From an uncultured Flavobacteriales bacterium (GTDB lineage Bacteria; Bacteroidota; Bacteroidia; Flavobacteriales_G; Salibacteraceae): DNA of 32,025 nucleotides. The stretch covers positions 1-32,025 of the forward strand of contig CAJXPI010000008.1 in the NCBI GenBank assembly GCA_913057875.1, in the 5' to 3' direction. The translations under genes and the position numbers were made by a program. A model generated the notes under the pieces. The model ran no database searches, had not been told where the DNA came from, and was given only the letters and a program-made list of their open reading frames with translations. Below are positions 27,131 to 32,025 of the stretch, piece by piece; position 1 is the first letter of the stretch, and every line of letters begins with the position of its first letter.

Positions 27131-27350
27131 GGCGCAAAAGTAGGCTATTGCTATTGTTTAATAAGAACTGCCATTTTATTAATGTAAGCATAATTCCTAA
27201 TGCACCCATTAATTGGGTTTATGTTGCGGAAAGGACAATTTGTAAAGGTTTCAACAAAAGGATTGATTCTGTTAATAAATTAATAACATCATTTATGAAA
27301 ATCGGAGTGATTTGTATTGCAAATTGCAAGTTAAATTCAAAGCGATGGTG

Positions 27351-27358
27351 TAGTTTTG
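27351..27358 (+). promoter_or_regulatory. -7 box TAGTTTTG upstream of trxA
   Basis: Exact TAnnTTTG match 44 bp before the trxA start. Confidence 0.5.
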
Positions 27359-27401
27359 CATGGCTTGGACAAAGAGAATAATAACATTAAAATATAAAAT
27401 T

Positions 27402-27719
27402 ATGGCAGTTGAAATCACAGATGCGAACTTTGAGGAATTAGTAATGAATAGTGACAAACCCGTGTTACTTGACTTTTGGGCAGAATGGTGTGGACCATGT
27501 CGTCTAATTGGACCATTAGTTGAAGAAATTTCTAACGAGCAAGGTGATAAAGCATTAGTAGCTAAAGTAAATGTGGATGAAAACCCGCAAGCGGCTATGA
27601 AATTTGGAATTAGAAACATCCCAACAGTTCTTTACATTAAGAACGGAGAGGTTGCTGACAAACAAGTTGGAGCTACATCTAAAGATGTTTTAGAAGGTAA
27701 GTTAACTGCTTTAATGTAA
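27402..27719 (+). CDS. trxA: Thioredoxin
   Basis: MAVEITDANFEELVMNSDKPVLLDFWAEWCGPCRLIGPLVEEIS with WCGPC. The true start is inside the listed ORF. Confidence 0.97.
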   Translation: MAVEITDANFEELVMNSDKPVLLDFWAEWCGPCRLIGPLVEEISNEQGDKALVAKVNVDENPQAAMKFGIRNIPTVLYIKNGEVADKQVGATSKDVLEGKLTALM

Positions 27720-27737
27720 GCTACAATTAACCGCATT

Positions 27738-27772
27738 AAAAAAGCCATTGATTAGTTTCAATGGCTTTTTTT
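27738..27772 (+). terminator. Rho-independent terminator after trxA
   Basis: AAAAAAGCCATTGA / TCAATGGCTTTTTTT hairpin with a 6-7 nt loop and T-tract. Confidence 0.85.
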
Positions 27773-27785
27773 AGTTTTTAGTTAG

Positions 27786-27892
27786 TGGCGTTAAACAAGA
27801 CCGGCACCGAGGTGGTCGCTACCGATCTTGAATTTTTTTAATCCTTTCGGACTAATGAGGTGATTAGTGTTTCGTGGCTAATTGCTTAACCA
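27786..27892 (+). ncRNA. Candidate structured intergenic RNA or folded DNA element (hypothesis)
   Basis: TGG-cg-TTAA / TTAACCA closing arms; AAGACCGG / CCGATCTT stem followed by a T-tract; ACTAAT / ATTAGT stem. Confidence 0.25.
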
Positions 27893-28024
27893 GTGGTAGG
27901 TGTGTCTTTCGACAATTCAAAGGTGTGTTTTTACTACCTTACACTTTTATAATATATCGTCAATTGTTGTAAATAACTCGCAAATAAGGTTTTAAACTGT
28001 CAAATGCTTTAACTAAAAAGGAGT

Positions 28025-28510
28025 TTACTTACTCGGAGTAATTATCATAGGTAGGTTTTCGTTGTAAGGAACGAATTTTATAGAAACACTATTTACGCAA
28101 TGACGGGTATTCTTTTCAGTATATTTTTCTCCTTCAAAAACATGTCCCAAATGTCCATTACAGTTATGGCAAATAATTTCTGTCCTTCTACCATCGGCAT
28201 CAGTTAAACGGTCTACGCTTCCTGGAATTTCATCGTCAAAACTTGGCCAACCGCAGTGACTTTCAAATTTGGTGTTGGATTTATATAAAGGTGCGTTGCA
28301 TTGTCGGCATACATAGGTGCCATTCTCAAAGTGATTCCAAAACTCACCGGTATAAGCGCGTTCGGTACCTTTATTTACAATAACGTATTCTTCAAATTCA
28401 GATAGTTCGTTGTATGAATTGCTTTCTTGTGCCATGGATGTAATTGTAAAACTGATTGATATTAATAATAGTAGTGTGATTTGTTGAAGTGCGAATTTAA
28501 TAGATTTCAT
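28025..28510 (-). CDS. msrB: Exported peptide-methionine (R)-S-oxide reductase
   Basis: Signal peptide ..[59 protein letters not shown]. Confidence 0.95.
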   Translation of the reverse strand: MKSIKFALQQITLLLLISISFTITSMAQESNSYNELSEFEEYVIVNKGTERAYTGEFWNHFENGTYVCRQCNAPLYKSNTKFESHCGWPSFDDEIPGSVDRLTDADGRRTEIICHNCNGHLGHVFEGEKYTEKNTRHCVNSVSIKFVPYNENLPMIITPSK

Positions 28511-28697
28511 AAGCCGTGAATTTTTGTTGGTGTGAAATTACAAGGAGAGGAACCATTTTTTAGTCATGTAGATTTCATTTCTTTTCTTTTAAGGAACTTT
28601 TAACATTCTTACGTACTGGAATTAGATTTAGTTCAAGATTTATGACAACAGGTTTATATTTCGGTTATTTTTGGTTCTTTCAGACTTCATAAAAAAT

Positions 28698-29492
28698 ATG
28701 AGTAACCTAAGAGAAAAGTTGCATGAAATAGTTTTCGGTACAGAAACCGAAATGGGCCGCAAATTTGACCTGTATTTATTATGGTTGATTTTGTTTAGCG
28801 TATTGATTGTAATGCTGGAAAGTGTTCCTAGTTTAGATGCTAAGTATGATGCTGAGTTTGCGGTTATTGAATGGGTTCTGACCATTTTCTTTACGATTGA
28901 ATATCTATTACGTCTTTGGATTTCACCCAAACCTTCCAAATACATTTTTAGTTGGTGGGGAATGATTGATTTGCTTTCCATTCTACCTACTTATATTAGT
29001 TTCTTTATGGTAGGATATCATTACCTACTCATTGTCCGTATTTTCAGATTATTACGTGTTTTCCGTATTCTCAAATTGGTACGCTTCAATAATGAAGCTC
29101 AAATGCTTTTAAATGCCTTAAAAGCGAGTATGTATAAAATCACCATATTCTTAATGGCTGTACTCGCTATTGTAACTCTATTAGGAACCGTGATGTATGT
29201 AGTTGAAATGAATGAAGATGGCTTTAATAGTATTCCAGAGGCTATTTATTGGGCCATTGTTACGGTAACAACGGTAGGGTATGGAGATATGATTCCCGCT
29301 TCTGCCTTAGGAAAATTCATTTCTTCTTTCGCCATGATTATTGGTTACAGCATTATTGCCGTACCCACTGGAATTATGACAGTGGGTATTGCGCAAGCCA
29401 CAAACCCGAAAAAGAAATGTGGAAAGTGTAAACAAGAAAACCCGGAGTCTGCTCTTTATTGTAATCAGTGTGGTGAAGGTTTGAGTAATTAG
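28698..29492 (+). CDS. Voltage-gated-type potassium channel (VIC family) with C-terminal zinc-ribbon
   Basis: S4-like RIFRLLRVFRILKLVRF; filter TVTTVGYGDMIP; C-terminus CGKCKQENPESALYCNQCG. Start ATG 28698; the listed 28671 start is TTG. Confidence 0.93.
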   Translation: MSNLREKLHEIVFGTETEMGRKFDLYLLWLILFSVLIVMLESVPSLDAKYDAEFAVIEWVLTIFFTIEYLLRLWISPKPSKYIFSWWGMIDLLSILPTYISFFMVGYHYLLIVRIFRLLRVFRILKLVRFNNEAQMLLNALKASMYKITIFLMAVLAIVTLLGTVMYVVEMNEDGFNSIPEAIYWAIVTVTTVGYGDMIPASALGKFISSFAMIIGYSIIAVPTGIMTVGIAQATNPKKKCGKCKQENPESALYCNQCGEGLSN

Positions 29493-29583
29493 TTTATTCA
29501 AATTATTTTTTAACCTGACATCCCATGTCATGCCTTAACCTTTTTGATCTCCTGACTTTTGTACTGTAAAAATTAAATGCGCT

Positions 29584-29826
29584 ATGAAAATCATAAAACA
29601 ATTTGGTCTACTTATTCTGGGTCTAGGCCTCATTCACGGATTAAACTTCTTTATTTCCATGCATCCCATAGGAAAACAAACCATGCAATTAGAATGGATA
29701 CCAGAACTACCTTGGTTTGCATCTTTTACGGGTATGGTGACTGGAATGGGACTAACCTATGCTTTAATGCTGGTAATGCTAAGTTTTGTTAAGGGCGCAA
29801 AACAATTGGAAACTGAAACCGTATAA
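29584..29826 (+). CDS. Hypothetical small membrane protein (80 aa)
   Basis: MKIIKQFGLLILGLGLIHGLNFFIS...FTGMVTGMGLTYALMLVMLSFVKGAK; two predicted TM segments. Confidence 0.55.
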   Translation: MKIIKQFGLLILGLGLIHGLNFFISMHPIGKQTMQLEWIPELPWFASFTGMVTGMGLTYALMLVMLSFVKGAKQLETETV

Positions 29827-29833
29827 GTTCCTT

Positions 29834-29914
29834 ATGAAAAAGATTGTTGGAATTACGGTAGAGGCTATTTTAATGTGGGTAGCCATGTGGGTGATCATTG
29901 GTATTTCGGTTTAA
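29834..29914 (+). CDS. Putative 26-aa single-TM microprotein, not in the ORF track
   Basis: MKKIVGITVEAILMWVAMWVIIGISV*, starting 8 nt after the previous stop. Confidence 0.4.
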   Translation: MKKIVGITVEAILMWVAMWVIIGISV

Positions 29915-30039
29915 GGATAGCTTTGGGCTAAAAGTGGTATTAGAAAATGACTTGATTTTGAGTATGTAAATAGCATGCGTAAAACCATCCGTTTCCCTAA
30001 TAAAATTGTACTTTTGCGGCCTTGTAAAAAGCTATATTT

Positions 30040-32025
30040 ATGACCAATCCAGAGGTATATAAACCAAATAATAAAGTAAGAATAGTAACAGCCGCTTCGT
30101 TGTTTGACGGACATGATGCTGCCATTAATGTTATGCGTAGAATTATTCAATCTACTGGGGTTGAGGTAATTCACCTAGGGCATGATCGTAGTGTAGAGGA
30201 TGTGGTGAACTGTGCCATTCAAGAAGATGTGCAAGCTATTGCCATGACTTCTTACCAAGGTGGACATACAGAGTATTTGAAATACATGTTCGACCTTTTG
30301 AAAGAGAATGGTGCAGGTCATATCAAAATATTTGCTGGTGGAGGTGGAACTATCCTTCCTTCAGAAATTGAAGAATTAGAAGCTTACGGAATTGAGCGTA
30401 TTTACCATCCGGATCACGGTCGTGAAATGGGATTACAAGGAATGATCAATGACTTAGTTCAACGTTCAGATTTTCCTTTAGGTAAAGACATCAACGTAGC
30501 CCTAGATAAAGTGCAGGCAAAAAGTAAGGTAGATATAGCGAACCTTATTAGTGCTGCAGAGAACTTTCCGGAAGAGTACGAGTCTGTTTGGAGTCAAGTA
30601 GATGAATTAACTAAAAATTCTAAATCTCCAGTATTAGGAATTACAGGTACCGGAGGTGCAGGTAAATCTAGTTTGGTAGATGAATTGGTGCGTAGATTTT
30701 TACTAGATTTTACAGATAAAGATATTGCTATTGTTTCGGTTGATCCATCAAAAAGAAAAACAGGTGGAGCTTTATTAGGAGATAGAATTAGAATGAACGC
30801 GATTAACAACAATCGGGTATACATGCGTTCTTTGGCAACACGTCAAAGTAACCTAGCGCTTTCAAAACATGTTTCTAAAGCCTTAGAAATATTAAAAGCA
30901 GCTAACTATGATTTAATCATTTTAGAGACTTCTGGTATTGGTCAAAGTGATACAGAAATCATGGATCACTCAGATGTTTCTTTGTACGTAATGACTCCTG
31001 AATTTGGAGCTGCTACTCAATTGGAGAAAATCGATATGTTAGATTTTGCTGACCTAGTTGCAATTAACAAATTTGACAAACGTGGTGCTTTAGATGCGGT
31101 ACGTGATGTAAAGAAACAATACGTTCGTAACCACCAATTGTGGGAAGCAGATCCCGAAACTTTACCAGTATTTGGAACCATTGCATCTCAGTTTAACGAT
31201 CCAGGAATGAACAGTTTATATAAAGCTGTGATGGATAAGATGGCAGAGAAGACTTCAACTGATTTGAAATCGGGTATGGAAATCACTAAAGAAATGTCTG
31301 AAAAGATATTTGTGATTCCTCCAGCTAGAGTTCGTTATTTAAGTGAGATTTCTGAGAATAACCGTAAATACGATTTAGACGTAGACAAACAATCGGCTAT
31401 TGCTCAAAAATTATATGGAATTTATTCTACTCTAAATACCGTTTCTAACCAAGAATTAGGATTAACTAAATCTGGTGTGAATACCGAAGGAGTAGAAGTA
31501 GCTTCAGAGAGCCAAGATTTATTCGACTTACTATTAAAAGAGTTTGATCGTGTAAAAATGGACTTAAATCCTTACCACTGGGAAACCATTTTGAACTGGG
31601 GTAATGTGATTGAAAAATATAAGAATCCAGTATTCAAGTTTAAGGTAAGAGACAAAGAATTATCTATTCAAACGCATACAGAGTCTTTATCTCATTCTCA
31701 AATACCTAAGGTAGCTTTACCAAAGTATTCGGCTTGGGGAGATTTATTACGTTGGAACTTGCAAGAAAATGTACCAGGAGAATTCCCTTATACGGCAGGT
31801 TTGTTCCCGTTCAAAAGAGAAGGGGAAGATCCAACCAGAATGTTTGCCGGTGAAGGTGGCCCAGAGCGTACCAATCGAAGATTTCACTATGTAAGTGCGG
31901 GAATGCCAGCCAAACGTTTATCAACGGCATTTGATTCGGTTACTTTATACGGAAACGATCCAGATACGCGTCCTGATATTTACGGGAAAATTGGTAACTC
32001 AGGGGTATCTATTGCGTGTTTAGAT
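30040..32025 (+). CDS. icmF: Fused isobutyryl-CoA mutase (IcmF): B12-binding, G-protein chaperone and mutase domains; truncated at the window end
   Basis: ATG 30040 gives [72 protein letters not shown]; stays open to the window end (662 codons). TACTTTTG box at 30009-30016. Confidence 0.92.
   Translation, partial: MTNPEVYKPNNKVRIVTAASLFDGHDAAINVMRRIIQSTGVEVIHLGHDRSVEDVVNCAIQEDVQAIAMTSYQGGHTEYLKYMFDLLKENGAGHIKIFAGGGGTILPSEIEELEAYGIERIYHPDHGREMGLQGMINDLVQRSDFPLGKDINVALDKVQAKSKVDIANLISAAENFPEEYESVWSQVDELTKNSKSPVLGITGTGGAGKSSLVDELVRRFLLDFTDKDIAIVSVDPSKRKTGGALLGDRIRMNAINNNRVYMRSLATRQSNLALSKHVSKALEILKAANYDLIILETSGIGQSDTEIMDHSDVSLYVMTPEFGAATQLEKIDMLDFADLVAINKFDKRGALDAVRDVKKQYVRNHQLWEADPETLPVFGTIASQFNDPGMNSLYKAVMDKMAEKTSTDLKSGMEITKEMSEKIFVIPPARVRYLSEISENNRKYDLDVDKQSAIAQKLYGIYSTLNTVSNQELGLTKSGVNTEGVEVASESQDLFDLLLKEFDRVKMDLNPYHWETILNWGNVIEKYKNPVFKFKVRDKELSIQTHTESLSHSQIPKVALPKYSAWGDLLRWNLQENVPGEFPYTAGLFPFKREGEDPTRMFAGEGGPERTNRRFHYVSAGMPAKRLSTAFDSVTLYGNDPDTRPDIYGKIGNSGVSIACLD

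Noticed and set aside
27148-27381. 77-aa plus ORF and the 27293-27619 minus ORF near trxA
   Set aside because: No family features. One covers the trxA promoter and the other is antisense to trxA.
29249-29531. Out-of-frame and antisense ORFs over the K+ channel C-terminus
   Set aside because: Shadow ORFs of the channel gene.
29911-30824. Minus-strand ORFs 29911-30174 and 30594-30824
   Set aside because: Antisense to icmF, which is clearly coding on the plus strand.

Overview
This is a 32 kb chromosomal contig end from an AT-rich Bacteroidota genome, probably Flavobacteriales-like. The assignment rests on a T9SS sorting-domain protein, TAnnTTTG -7 boxes and the overall family content, not on a phylogeny. 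Bases 1-47 are not genomic: they match the end of an Illumina P5 primer, an i5 index and the Nextera Tn5 adapter. They create the artefactual peptide start 'MCIRDR' in the first ORF. Main content in order: a truncated beta-lactamase-family hydrolase; small lipoprotein ORFs; two SAM methyltransferases; a VOC-family gene broken by one in-frame stop; a WYL regulator; an AlkC-type DNA alkylation repair protein with a C-terminal Ig-like region; a T9SS-exported protein with a 153-bp tandem repeat array; a porin; a six-gene TolC/HlyD/ABC/ABC/permease/permease export operon; tRNA-dihydrouridine synthase; an LpoB/COG3014-like lipoprotein operon; a PNPOx-like/mtnN/panE run; a hipBA toxin-antitoxin locus; a YgiQ radical SAM protein; trxA; an exported msrB; a K+ channel with a C-terminal zinc ribbon; two small membrane proteins; and the 5' part of icmF. 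I saw no CRISPR array, rRNA, tRNA, transposase or phage module. No clearly new multi-gene system is evident. The best leads are the hipBA promoter repeat array, a folded GC-richer intergenic element between trxA and msrB, the unexplained 3955-4186 segment, the asymmetric ABC ATPase pair, the tandem repeat array and the small unannotated ORFs.
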